Assembly (NCBI RefSeq): GCF_029504655.1
Contig: NZ_JAQFIL010000001.1
Coordinates: forward strand, 2,919,001-2,983,000
Direction of reading: 5' to 3'
Length of the DNA stretch: 64,000 nt
Source of the DNA: Catalinimonas alkaloidigena
GTDB lineage: Bacteria; Bacteroidota; Bacteroidia; Cytophagales; Cyclobacteriaceae
A model generated the notes under the pieces. That model saw nothing but the letters and a program-made list of their open reading frames with translations, searched no databases and was not told the origin of the DNA. Within the stretch, counting starts at the first letter, position 1. Each line of letters opens with the position of its first letter. The position numbers and the translations under genes were made by a program. Below, piece after piece: positions 46,369 to 54,704 of this stretch.

Positions 46369-46700
46369 ATACGTTCGATATTTTACACTATGTGGGTTAG
46401 TTTGACTGCAATCCTACCAACCTTTACCCCCTCTCTAACTCGCAAGAGGCGTAACATATAGTTGAACTAGCGGGAGGAGAGCAGAAGATGTTTGATCAGC
46501 TGAATAGTGCATTACAGGAAGGTCATTATCAGTGGGGATTACGATTAGCCGACTATCTACTCCCAACAGACTATGAAAAAACGATAGTTGTTGAAGTGAA
46601 GATAAAGTTGTTAAGAGCGTTAGTAGCACAACAAATAAATGCTCCCGCCAGAAACTACTATCTCTCGTATACTTACGAATTGGAGAAAAATATACAGTAG
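46369..46700 (+). pseudogene. C-terminal remnant of an alkylsulfatase-like metallohydrolase gene
   Basis: Pieced together over two frames, the remnant reads IRSIFYT, then YVG-stop-FDCNPTNLYPLS, stop, HIVELAGGEQKMFDQLNSAL and HYQWGLRLADYLLP to NYYLSYTYELEKNIQ. It aligns residue for residue with the intact gene at 50086-51489 (VRSIFQGYLGWFDGNPINLDPL, TLVGGEDQLLATAQQAL, YQWAATLTDYLL, NYTLSYALELKKE). Lesions: no 5' two thirds, a frameshift near 46388, TAG at 46398 where the relative has Trp, and TAA at 46452. The last 70 codons (46488-46700) are still open. It corresponds to the alkylsulfatase dimerisation domain. Confidence 0.82.
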
Positions 46701-46789
46701 GACATTTAGTTAAGTAATAGCAGCGTATCATTTCTCATTTTTACCATTTTTAGGCGTAGTTTCATCTATCACTCCTATTCTCTTTAGCC

Positions 46790-46797
46790 TATCTTTG
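46790..46797 (+). promoter_or_regulatory. -7 promoter box before the aryl-sulfotransferase gene
   Basis: TATCTTTG matches TAnnTTTG exactly, 46 bases before the SDR-like start remnant and 124 before the probable true start of the sulfotransferase. Confidence 0.45.
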
Positions 46798-46842
46798 ACG
46801 AAGTAGATAGTGAATTAGTAGTAATTCAAAACCTGGATAACC

Positions 46843-46902
46843 ATGAATATAGCCGTCACCTCCGCCAGCGGACAACTGGGATCGGCCATTGTTTTGCGAC
46901 CT
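46843..46902 (+). pseudogene. start remnant of an SDR/NmrA-type gene in the sulfotransferase leader
   Basis: Twenty codons (MNIAVTSASGQLGSAIV and a few more) match the start of the SDR pseudogene at 49185 (MKIAVTSASGQLGSAIV) and carry its NAD(P)-binding glycine motif. After codon 17 the likeness stops. The frame runs on into the sulfotransferase at 46921, so a fused start is possible. The nucleotide sequences of the two copies differ at many third positions, so this is not a recent copy of the downstream gene. Confidence 0.7.
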
Positions 46903-46920
46903 AATAATGGCCAGAACGAA

Positions 46921-48363
46921 ATGAAATCCTATAGATCCAATCTGCTTTACTCACTGATACTTGTTTCTTTAGTGATGGTGGGCAAGCTAGAAGCACAAGC
47001 TCAACAGTCAGAAAGAAATACAACAATCGCATCAATCGGTGATGCAGTTATGGAAAAGATCGATCTGGCTTTACCTGACGAGCTATATGAAGGTTACCTA
47101 TTTTGGCACCAGGCAGATGAAATCGACACCGATGTAGTTAATTACACAATGCTTCTTGATACTGAGGGAAAGGTAGTTCATCGCTGGGATAGCGATTTAA
47201 ATGGAGGAGGGCATACCTCCTACCTGCTGGAGTCCGGTGGTCTGTTACGTACCGGTATTAGGGATCGGGAATGGGTAACGGGGCAGCCCGTGGCCGCTAC
47301 CGACATTCTACAGATCACAGACAAAACCGGAAAAGCGATCTGGGAGTTAAGTGCCAAGAATATTGATATTAATGGTAACAAAATCACCTTTCACCACGAT
47401 ATGCTACCCATGCCCAACGGCAATATCCTGGTTTTATTCTACGAAGAAATTAGCCTGGAAGAAGCAGCGGCGGCTGGTTGGACTGCTGGCAAGGGCAAAA
47501 CGGTTTGGTCAGATGGGGTGTTGGAGATCAAACCCGACCTGAAGGGGGATTCCCATGAAGTAGTCTGGTATTGGCGCTTTGTTGACCATGTCATTCAGGA
47601 TCAAGATGCGAATGCGGCCAACTACGGTGTGATTGCCGATCATCCGGAAAAGATCGATGGTCACTTCCCCAAAAGCTATATGCCAATGAATGCTGTGCGG
47701 CAACATTTAAATGGTCTAGACTATCACCCGGGCATGGATCAGATCGTTGTTAGCTCCTTTATCTATAACGAAATCTGGGTGATCGATCACAGCACGACCA
47801 TCGAAGAAGCCGCAGGCTCCACCGGTGGTCGAAGGGGCATGGGGGGTGATCTACTGTTCCGATACGGTAATCCCGCTGTCTACGCGATGGGCACCGAGGA
47901 AGACCGCCTATTCCAGAATCAACACGACGCCAACTGGGTTGATGAAGGTCTCCCTGGAGCCGGCAATATCTTGGTGCTTAATAACAATACCGGCATGGGC
48001 GCCATAGCCAGAGTAGGCACTAATGGGGCGGCAGCCGCTGTTACCCAGGAACAGTTGCAAGGTATTAGCAACGTCCATGAAATCAGCCCCACTGTTAATG
48101 ATGATGGACATTACGTCATAGCCAAAGCTGGAGCCTTTGAAGCGGAGCAAATCTGGTTTTGGGAAAACGATGACTTTTTCGCTCCCTTTCAAGGTGGGGC
48201 TCGTCGCTTGCCCAATGGGAATACCCTTCTGACCGATACGGTAGGAAGAAGGGTCTGGGAAGTTGCGCCTGATGGGGATGTAGTCGTTCGATACAAAGGT
48301 CCTGCGCCTGCCTTTAAAGCGTTCAAATACTCTGCCGAGCAAGTAGCAGGTTTGCTTGAGTAG
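46921..48363 (+). CDS. exported aryl-sulfate sulfotransferase
   Basis: Using the ATG at 46921 gives 480 residues with a proper signal peptide (RSNLLYSLILVSLVMVGKLEAQAQ). A frame from 46843 would bury this signal behind 26 foreign residues, so the inner start is preferred. The mature protein is a beta-propeller of the arylsulfotransferase family: YTMLLDTEGKVVHRWDSD, HHDMLPMPNGNILVLFYEE, NGLDYHPGMDQIVVSSF, NEIWVIDHSTT and RRLPNGNTLLTDTVGRRVWEVAPDG. Relatives move sulfate between phenolic compounds in the periplasm. Codons look richer in G and C than in the first 45 kb, fitting recent gain. A CxxC mini-protein and an MsrQ-like gene follow. Confidence 0.83.
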   Translation: MKSYRSNLLYSLILVSLVMVGKLEAQAQQSERNTTIASIGDAVMEKIDLALPDELYEGYLFWHQADEIDTDVVNYTMLLDTEGKVVHRWDSDLNGGGHTSYLLESGGLLRTGIRDREWVTGQPVAATDILQITDKTGKAIWELSAKNIDINGNKITFHHDMLPMPNGNILVLFYEEISLEEAAAAGWTAGKGKTVWSDGVLEIKPDLKGDSHEVVWYWRFVDHVIQDQDANAANYGVIADHPEKIDGHFPKSYMPMNAVRQHLNGLDYHPGMDQIVVSSFIYNEIWVIDHSTTIEEAAGSTGGRRGMGGDLLFRYGNPAVYAMGTEEDRLFQNQHDANWVDEGLPGAGNILVLNNNTGMGAIARVGTNGAAAAVTQEQLQGISNVHEISPTVNDDGHYVIAKAGAFEAEQIWFWENDDFFAPFQGGARRLPNGNTLLTDTVGRRVWEVAPDGDVVVRYKGPAPAFKAFKYSAEQVAGLLE

Positions 48364-48410
48364 TTAAAGTAGATATTGAAATAGAAATATCAAATCATTG
48401 GAGAAAAATT

Positions 48411-48515
48411 ATGAGTCAATTATCTCCTTGCCCTACCTGTGGCAGTAAGTCAAAAATAAAAGAAAAAGCAGAGGCTTTAGAAAAAGAATTAATGACGTTA
48501 ACGAACAGTAAATAA
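48411..48515 (+). CDS. 34-residue CxxC mini-protein
   Basis: A short gene with GGAG 9 bases before its ATG and one base between its stop and the next start. The product, SQLSPCPTCGSKSKIKEK then a charged helix ending LTNSK, has a CPTCG knuckle like half of a zinc ribbon and a coiled-coil-like tail (KAEALEKELM). No family is recognised. The good ribosome site and tight coupling to the next gene argue that it is real. Metal binding is inferred from the single Cys pair and would require a dimer or other ligands. Confidence 0.5.
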   Translation: MSQLSPCPTCGSKSKIKEKAEALEKELMTLTNSK

Positions 48516-48516
48516 G

Positions 48517-49146
48517 ATGGATTTTCTTAAAAAAAATTACGGCTGGATACTGGTTGCCATGCTGGCAGTACTACCCATGTTCATCATCTTGAATATGGTG
48601 AATATTGATTTTGCCAACGGCTTATCCATTACATTGGTTGAAGGTGCCAGTGGTGAAGGTAGAACAACGTTAGAGTTGTTATATCACATCTCCGGAGAGT
48701 TTGCCATACGATGGATGACTGCTGTTCTAACCCTAACACCTTTTTTTATCCTTTTTGGTATTTCTAATCTTTTTGTCAGGCAGGCCATGGGGATTGCGAC
48801 CGCCGTTTGGAGTTTCCTGCACTTTATCATTTTTATCTGGGGGGAAGGTTTTTTAGAGACGTTTACCCAAGTAAACTATATCGCCGGGTTTGTAGCTGTC
48901 TTAATTTTAATTCCTCTATTTTTTACCTCCAATAGAAAATTAATGAAGCGGCTAAAATCAAAATGGAAAAAACTACAGAGTCTGGCTTACGTGGCCATCA
49001 TTCTAAGCTTATTGCACGTGGCTATTTTAGAAAAAACCTGGATAGTTTATGCGGTAATCGTAGGCATTGGCTTTGTGATTAGAATGCCATTGATAAAAGA
49101 AAAAGTAATTGCGTTTCGAAAAAACAGAAGAACTGCTACAGCTTAG
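48517..49146 (+). CDS. MsrQ/YedZ-like ferric-reductase-type membrane protein
   Basis: A 209-residue protein with about six hydrophobic helices. Features recalling the ferric-reductase-like domain are LLYHISGEFAIRWMTAVLTLTPF (about residues 54-76), VRQAMGIATAVWSFLHFIIFIWGEG and KLQSLAYVAIILSLLHVAI; the His of YHISGE, LHF and LHV are likely haem ligands. MsrQ feeds electrons to the periplasmic methionine sulfoxide reductase MsrP, but no msrP gene is nearby, so the partner is unknown. It overlaps the translational signal of the mini-protein gene before it. Confidence 0.7.
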   Translation: MDFLKKNYGWILVAMLAVLPMFIILNMVNIDFANGLSITLVEGASGEGRTTLELLYHISGEFAIRWMTAVLTLTPFFILFGISNLFVRQAMGIATAVWSFLHFIIFIWGEGFLETFTQVNYIAGFVAVLILIPLFFTSNRKLMKRLKSKWKKLQSLAYVAIILSLLHVAILEKTWIVYAVIVGIGFVIRMPLIKEKVIAFRKNRRTATA

Positions 49147-49184
49147 ATAATTAAAAAAATTGATAATTTTCAAGAGGAAATAGT

Positions 49185-50043
49185 ATGAAAATCGCAGTAA
49201 CATCCGCCAGTGGCCAATTGGGATCGGCTATTGTCAAACAATTGATAAAAGAAATTGGGAAAGAAAACGTCATCGTCATCGCCCGCACTCCGTCACATGC
49301 CGAATCCCTTGGCGTGTAAGTTAGAGCCGGAGACTACACCCAAAGAGAACAATTTGACATAGCCTTGCGGGGTGTGGATGTGCTGCTGCTCGTTTCGGGG
49401 AACGACGATCCTGAGAAACGGAAGCAGCAACACGCCAATGTGATTGATGCTGCCCGAGTAGCCGGGGTGGGCAAAGTGGTATACACCAGCATTATTGGGC
49501 CGGTACAGGATTCTAACTTTTCGCCGATTGTGAAAAGCAATCGCCATACGGAAGAGTATCTAAAAAACAGCGGACTAACCTGGTCGATCGGACGCAACGG
49601 AATTTACCTGGAGCCCGATCTGGAATACCTGGATCACTACCGAAAAGACGGTAAGATTACCAACTCTGCTGGAGACGGTCGCTGTGCTTACACCACGCGG
49701 GCAGAACTGGCCGACGCTTACGCCCGGATACTCACCGAAGATCAGCACAACGGGCAGATCTACAATCTTACCGGTCCAGCCATCACGCAGTACGAACTAG
49801 CGGACTTGATGAACGAGGTGTTCGACACCCATCTGCACTACGAACCGATGAGTGTTGAAGCGTATCGTCAGCAGCGCATCAATGAATTGGGCGACTTTAT
49901 GGGCACAGTCATCGCGGGCATTTACCAGGGCATCAGAAACGGTGATATGGACGGTGCCCTCCGACTATCAAAAAGCCACGGGTAGAGAGCATATCAGCCT
50001 TCTAGAAGCGATGAAATACTTTCAAGCGCAGGCATTGACCTAA
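49185..50043 (+). pseudogene. SDR/NmrA-type NAD(P)-binding oxidoreductase, doubly broken
   Basis: A ribosome site (AGAGGAAA) precedes the ATG at 49185. The first 44 codons (IAVTSASGQLGSAIV to ESLGV) end at TAA 49317-49319, where relatives have Glu before VRAGDY; reading on in the same frame gives an intact SDR body (VDVLLLVSGND, VVYTSIIGP, WSIGRNGIYLE, YNLTGPAITQYELADLM). Near 49953 an extra G shifts the frame, so the proper tail (PSDYQKATGREHISLLEAM, ending at 50043) is out of frame and the open frame stops at 49985. Removing both lesions gives a protein of about 285 residues, like YtfG/QOR2 relatives. Two independent lesions favour a genuine pseudogene. Confidence 0.82.
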
Positions 50044-50085
50044 CATCCACGAACACAAATTTTTTTACTTTAACTCAGCATAATT

Positions 50086-51489
50086 ATGAACCAGTCCTAT
50101 AAAACATATATCGTATTGATCAGCCTGCTGCTCGCCAGTTTTCCGCTACTGGCGCAGCAAGAAACGGAAGCGACCCGCAAATTAAAAGCCCGAAATGAAG
50201 AATTTCGTCCCGACATTATAAAGATCACCGATAATGTATACACCGCGGTGGGCTACAGTGTCTCCAACGTTTCTATGATCATTGGGGAAACCGGATTGAT
50301 CATCGTAGATACCGGACAGAAACCGGCGGATGCCGAGAAGATACTGGCTGAGTTTCGCAAAATTACCGACATACCGGTGAAGGCTATCGTTTATACCCAC
50401 GGACACGGGGACCATACCGGGGGAGCCAGCGTGTTTGTAGGAGATGATGCGCCGGAAATCTGGAGTCGTTCCGGTCATTATCGGGAGCAGGAGGGCTTTG
50501 ACCTAGAAACTCGTACCTTGAAAGAAGCGGGACTTACCATCAATGGGAAACGTGGAATCCGGCAGGCGGGCCTCACCTTGCCCGATGAGTGGCACATCAA
50601 CAACGGGATTGCTCCGGCCCCTTCTTTTTCAGCCGAAGGGGTTAGCAACCCTGCCGGTAACGTGGGACTTATCGAGCCGACCCGCACTTTTGAGGAAGAC
50701 CGAGTGAATCTGGACATCGGCGGGGTTCAACTGGATTTAGTAGCGGCTACCGGGGAAACCTACGACCAATTGTACGTCTGGCTACCCCAAGAAAGAGTGA
50801 TTTTTGCAGGTGACAACTTCTACAAGTCTTTTCCCAACCTGTATACCATTCGGGGGGCACCCTACCGTGATGTACAGGACTGGTATAAAAGTATAGATCA
50901 GATGTTAAAAGAAGGGCCAAGACATGTGGTGCCGGGGCATACGCGCCCGATCGTAGGGGAACAGGAAACCGTACAGGCACTAACCAACTACCGGGATGCC
51001 ATTCAATTTGTGTTTGATAAGACCATTGAAGGAATGAATAAGGGTATGACCCCGGATGAACTGGTCACCTACGTGCAGTTACCCGATTCGTTGGCCGATC
51101 AAGACTATCTTACCGAGTATTATGGGGCGGTAGCCTGGTCGGTGCGCTCTATCTTCCAAGGTTACCTGGGTTGGTTTGATGGTAATCCTATTAATCTTGA
51201 CCCGCTGACACCAAAAGAAGAAGCCCAGCGAATGGCAACCTTAGTGGGCGGAGAAGATCAGCTGTTGGCCACGGCTCAGCAAGCACTCGACGAGAAGGAT
51301 TACCAGTGGGCGGCCACTCTTACCGATTACTTGTTAGCGTTGGACCCAAATGCGGATGAACCCAAGATAATCAAAGCCAATGCGTTGATTGGTATTGCCG
51401 AAAATATGCTGACGGCGACCGGAAGAAATTATACTCTCTCGTATGCTTTGGAACTGAAAAAAGAAGCTGAGGCGAACAGTAAAAAGTGA
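50086..51489 (+). CDS. exported alkylsulfatase-like metallo-beta-lactamase-fold hydrolase
   Basis: A 467-residue exported protein (signal ending PLLAQQ near residue 25). The metal site is THGHGDHTGGA (about residues 103-113), with further ligands in VVAATGETYDQLYV, FAGDNFYKSFPNLYTIRG and VVPGHTRPI. Residues from about 325 form the alkylsulfatase dimerisation domain (AQQALDEKDYQWAATLTDYLLALDP). The SCP2-like C-terminal domain of full SdsA1-type sulfatases (about 650 residues) is missing. Relatives split alkyl sulfates such as SDS. Near an aryl-sulfotransferase, a sulfate-ester role is inferred. A damaged paralogue lies at 46369-46700. Confidence 0.84.
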   Translation: MNQSYKTYIVLISLLLASFPLLAQQETEATRKLKARNEEFRPDIIKITDNVYTAVGYSVSNVSMIIGETGLIIVDTGQKPADAEKILAEFRKITDIPVKAIVYTHGHGDHTGGASVFVGDDAPEIWSRSGHYREQEGFDLETRTLKEAGLTINGKRGIRQAGLTLPDEWHINNGIAPAPSFSAEGVSNPAGNVGLIEPTRTFEEDRVNLDIGGVQLDLVAATGETYDQLYVWLPQERVIFAGDNFYKSFPNLYTIRGAPYRDVQDWYKSIDQMLKEGPRHVVPGHTRPIVGEQETVQALTNYRDAIQFVFDKTIEGMNKGMTPDELVTYVQLPDSLADQDYLTEYYGAVAWSVRSIFQGYLGWFDGNPINLDPLTPKEEAQRMATLVGGEDQLLATAQQALDEKDYQWAATLTDYLLALDPNADEPKIIKANALIGIAENMLTATGRNYTLSYALELKKEAEANSKK

Positions 51490-51638
51490 TTGGCTAGCTA
51501 CCCGCCACTTATCACCACGCTGTATTGACAAATCAGAATTTTATCGTAGCGAGCACTTTGTCATACCGGGTGTTGGCTACCGATAATTTCACCCGTTTGT
51601 GTTGACAGCCCCTACTTATTAAAAACACTCATTTCCAG

Positions 51639-53369
51639 TCAGTTTACGCAAACATTTCTGACTTTTTCAACTTCTTCTTCGCAAACCATACTGGCTTGAT
51701 TACCAAAATTCTGCCTGATAAAACTAAGGATTTCTGCAATATCCTTATCGCTCAAAAATCTATGTTGCGGCATTACACTGTTATACATTTCACCATTTAC
51801 TTCAATGCTTCCTTCCAGGCCATTTAGAACAATTTCAATCAACCTTTGTTTGTCACCTTTGACCCACTCTGTGTCTACCAATGGCGGGAATCGTCCTACA
51901 GCGCCTTTACCATTTTGCTGATGACAGGTTGCACAATATGTATTGTATAATTTTTGGCCGCTGAGCAATTCTTTTTGTAAATCATCCTGTATTATATCAG
52001 GAGTTTTAATATGTGACAACAGCTTACGTTTCTCCATTTCCGCTAAATGTGATTCGCCAAACTTATCTTTTTCTCCTTTGTACATCACTCGCCATATTTT
52101 TCCCTGATTGGATTCAGTAATGTATAAAGATCCATCCGGAGCTTCAGCTAGTCCGACGGGACGATATTGGGCATCACTGGTATTTACCAAGGTATCAGTG
52201 CCAGTAAATCCATCAGCAAAAACTTCCCAACTACCTTGAGCTATTCCATTTTTGAAAGGGACAAACACCACGATATAGCCCGACTGTGGATAAGGGGCCC
52301 GGTTGGTAGAACCATGAAATGCGATAAAGGCTCCATTTTTATACCGCTCAGGAAAATGATCTCCCTGGTAAAATAACAGATCATTGGGAGCCCAGTGTCC
52401 GGGAAACCCCATTTCCGGTAAGTCCATATCCTCACATCTACCAACGATCTTGCCATCACCGCCATATTCAGGGGCTAGAACTTTCTTTTGTTGTAACTGG
52501 TCATAATAGCAGTAAGGCCATCCGTAGTCTGCCCCTTCTTCAATTTTCAGAAACTCTTCGGAAGGAAGTACTGCACTTTGCCATGCCGTATAACGATCGG
52601 GATACAGGCTGTGCAGGTTATCTCTCCCATGCATCATAATATACAAGTGCTCATCAATGGGGTTCCAATCCATAGCCACAACACTTCGGATACCAGTAGC
52701 ATAGCGCTCACCATCCTTTTGTGTTAAACCAATTTTATCTGCTGTAAAACGCCATATTCCACCATGCTCTTCTAGTTCAGGGCAAGGATCCAGGCCTTCA
52801 CCATTGGTTGCTCCATTAGGCGTAGCGCTTAGTTCCTGACAGGCATTTGAAGGTGCTCCAAAAGGCACATACATAAATCCATGATTGTCAAATGTTATAG
52901 GTTTGGTAATATGCCAATGTACTCCATGCGAATGTTCATCCTTTAACACTGTCTCCTTTTTACCCTTAGGAATCAGATCTCCATTCGTTATTTCCTGACG
53001 ATAAATTTCAGTAGCAGTGCTGTAGTACAAATAATTATTATGGATAAGCATACCAGTGCCATAGGTAGTCCGCTTACTTCCCTCAGTCCCAAATCTTTGT
53101 ATGATATCTGCCCTACCATCACCAGTAGTGTCACGAAGTGCGATATTTCCACCCCGGAGGCTGTCTGTAGAGCTCAGTTTGACATAAATATCACCATTAT
53201 CATTTACCGTAAGATGTCTTGCCCGACCAATGCTGTCAACCACCACCAATGCTTCAAATCCTTCAGGTAAAAAAAGACCTCCATTACCCGGATCAGATGC
53301 AGGCATTTGTGGTGATTGATTGCAGGCGTATAAGCTCAATATCAAGCCTAACCAAGTGATTTTTTTCAT
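51639..53369 (-). CDS. PQQ-type sugar dehydrogenase-cytochrome c fusion lipoprotein
   Basis: A 576-residue exported protein; KKITWLGLILSLYAC marks a lipobox with Cys16. Residues from about 30 to 440 form a sorbosone/glucose dehydrogenase beta-propeller (LPEGFEALVVVDSIGRARHLTVNDNG, HSHGVHWHITKP, SVVAMDWNPIDEHLYIMMHGRDNL, GADYGWPYCYYD, RPVGLAEAPDGSLYITE). Residues from about 470 form a cytochrome c with the haem site CATCH and an axial Met in YNSVMPQHRFL. It would oxidise a sugar or aldose derivative in the periplasm and pass electrons on. It ends a minus-strand group with two amidohydrolase genes and a SelA-like gene upstream (57-base gap). Confidence 0.86.
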   Translation of the reverse strand: MKKITWLGLILSLYACNQSPQMPASDPGNGGLFLPEGFEALVVVDSIGRARHLTVNDNGDIYVKLSSTDSLRGGNIALRDTTGDGRADIIQRFGTEGSKRTTYGTGMLIHNNYLYYSTATEIYRQEITNGDLIPKGKKETVLKDEHSHGVHWHITKPITFDNHGFMYVPFGAPSNACQELSATPNGATNGEGLDPCPELEEHGGIWRFTADKIGLTQKDGERYATGIRSVVAMDWNPIDEHLYIMMHGRDNLHSLYPDRYTAWQSAVLPSEEFLKIEEGADYGWPYCYYDQLQQKKVLAPEYGGDGKIVGRCEDMDLPEMGFPGHWAPNDLLFYQGDHFPERYKNGAFIAFHGSTNRAPYPQSGYIVVFVPFKNGIAQGSWEVFADGFTGTDTLVNTSDAQYRPVGLAEAPDGSLYITESNQGKIWRVMYKGEKDKFGESHLAEMEKRKLLSHIKTPDIIQDDLQKELLSGQKLYNTYCATCHQQNGKGAVGRFPPLVDTEWVKGDKQRLIEIVLNGLEGSIEVNGEMYNSVMPQHRFLSDKDIAEILSFIRQNFGNQASMVCEEEVEKVRNVCVN

Positions 53370-53426
53370 TTATTATTCATCTATAAATGTTTTCATATTC
53401 CGCGAAATCTCCTTTAACATAAAGAC

Positions 53427-54704
53427 TTACTTTTCAGTAAAAATCTGGGCAGAAATTCCATTTAAGTCCCAGGCTATTTTACCTTCACGGATCGTCAATT
53501 CAGCTTCAAACTTTTGTTTACCCATTATTCTATTCCCACCAGCATCCACAAAACCAAATTTACCTTCGCGGAGACTCAGTACAGCAATATCTGCTACTGA
53601 ACCTTCAGTCAGATGGCCCAGATCATCTCTTTGAATTGACTTTGCGGGTTTCCAGGTAGCCCGAAGCAGTACTTCATCGGTAGGCATACCCATGCTTAAA
53701 TATTTAGACATCACATTCAGCATATCTTTCATACCGGCGTTCATACTAAAACGGTGCAGGTCTGTACCGAATGAGTTGGGCCACAAGTCTTGCTCCAGTG
53801 CGGGCATGGCTTCGCTAAACCAAAAACCGGCACCACCGTGTCCCAGATCAAATAAGACACCTCTTTCTTTCGCTGCCATCACAAAGGGGCGTACTTTGTC
53901 CTGATCGTCAATGACAGACATACGTTCATCAACTCTTTCAAATGCATGTGTAATGATGTCACCGGGCCTCATCTGTTCAAGTTGGTCTTCCAAAGCATAT
54001 TGTGGTAAATGACATTCTACAAAAAGAGGCTTATCTACCTGTTTTGCTGCTGCCAATGCCCTTTCAAAAGGAATCCAGGATTCACCTTCATAGTGCCCGA
54101 TTTTTACGCCTACTATGATTTCTGAATAGCGCTGCATCATTGCTACGGTTTTTTTCACATCCATTTCATCAAGTAGTTGCTGTTCGGGATTCCCACTCAT
54201 ACCCGGACCAGCAATGTTCAAAAAAGCCAGCACCCTGGTTTTGGATTGGTCAATAACTTGTTCTTTAAATTTCGGGAAATTCTTCCATCCGGAGGTACCC
54301 GCATCTACTACTGTTGTGACTCCCGCTTTCAGCGTAAAATCATCAGGTGATAAGCTGTAGATTCCGTCAGCGAACTGGTTCATTTTACTGCCAACAAATA
54401 CGTGGGTGTGGATATCAATCAGCCCAGGACAAACATAAAACCCTTTTACATCAATGACTTTGTCTGCTTCATTTTCAGATATATGGGGGGCAACATGATA
54501 AATTCTGCCATCAGCTATGGCAACATCCATAACCGTATCAATTTGATTTTTGGGATCAAACACATGGCCTCCTTTTAGCAGTATATCAATTTGTTGTGCG
54601 TGAGCAAAACTCACTAAGCCCACCAGTAAAAAGGCTAAAAGTGCTCTATTACAAGTTGTTAAGAGCGTTGAACTATGGATGTATGTGCTATTCAAGAGCT
54701 TCAC
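53427..54704 (-). CDS. exported amidohydrolase/deacetylase, copy A
   Basis: A 425-residue metal-dependent hydrolase with an N-terminal signal (ALLAFLLVGLVSFAHAQQ). The barrel shows DIHTHVFVG (HxH metal pair), the Lys site VGVKIGHYEG (probably carboxylated), ECHLP, ITHAFER and FGTDLHRFSMN with the catalytic Asp. The family is annotated as amidohydrolase/deacetylase metallohydrolases; in Enterococcus and others, similar enzymes sit beside SelA-like PLP proteins, as here. Its start overlaps the end of copy B by four bases (ATGA), so translation is probably coupled. The substrate is unknown. Confidence 0.85.
   Translation of the reverse strand: MKLLNSTYIHSSTLLTTCNRALLAFLLVGLVSFAHAQQIDILLKGGHVFDPKNQIDTVMDVAIADGRIYHVAPHISENEADKVIDVKGFYVCPGLIDIHTHVFVGSKMNQFADGIYSLSPDDFTLKAGVTTVVDAGTSGWKNFPKFKEQVIDQSKTRVLAFLNIAGPGMSGNPEQQLLDEMDVKKTVAMMQRYSEIIVGVKIGHYEGESWIPFERALAAAKQVDKPLFVECHLPQYALEDQLEQMRPGDIITHAFERVDERMSVIDDQDKVRPFVMAAKERGVLFDLGHGGAGFWFSEAMPALEQDLWPNSFGTDLHRFSMNAGMKDMLNVMSKYLSMGMPTDEVLLRATWKPAKSIQRDDLGHLTEGSVADIAVLSLREGKFGFVDAGGNRIMGKQKFEAELTIREGKIAWDLNGISAQIFTEK

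Noticed and set aside
51490..51638. CGGGTG/CACCCG hairpin between the hydrolase and PQQ genes
   Set aside because: The six-base stem with a long loop and no T tract is too weak to call as a terminator.
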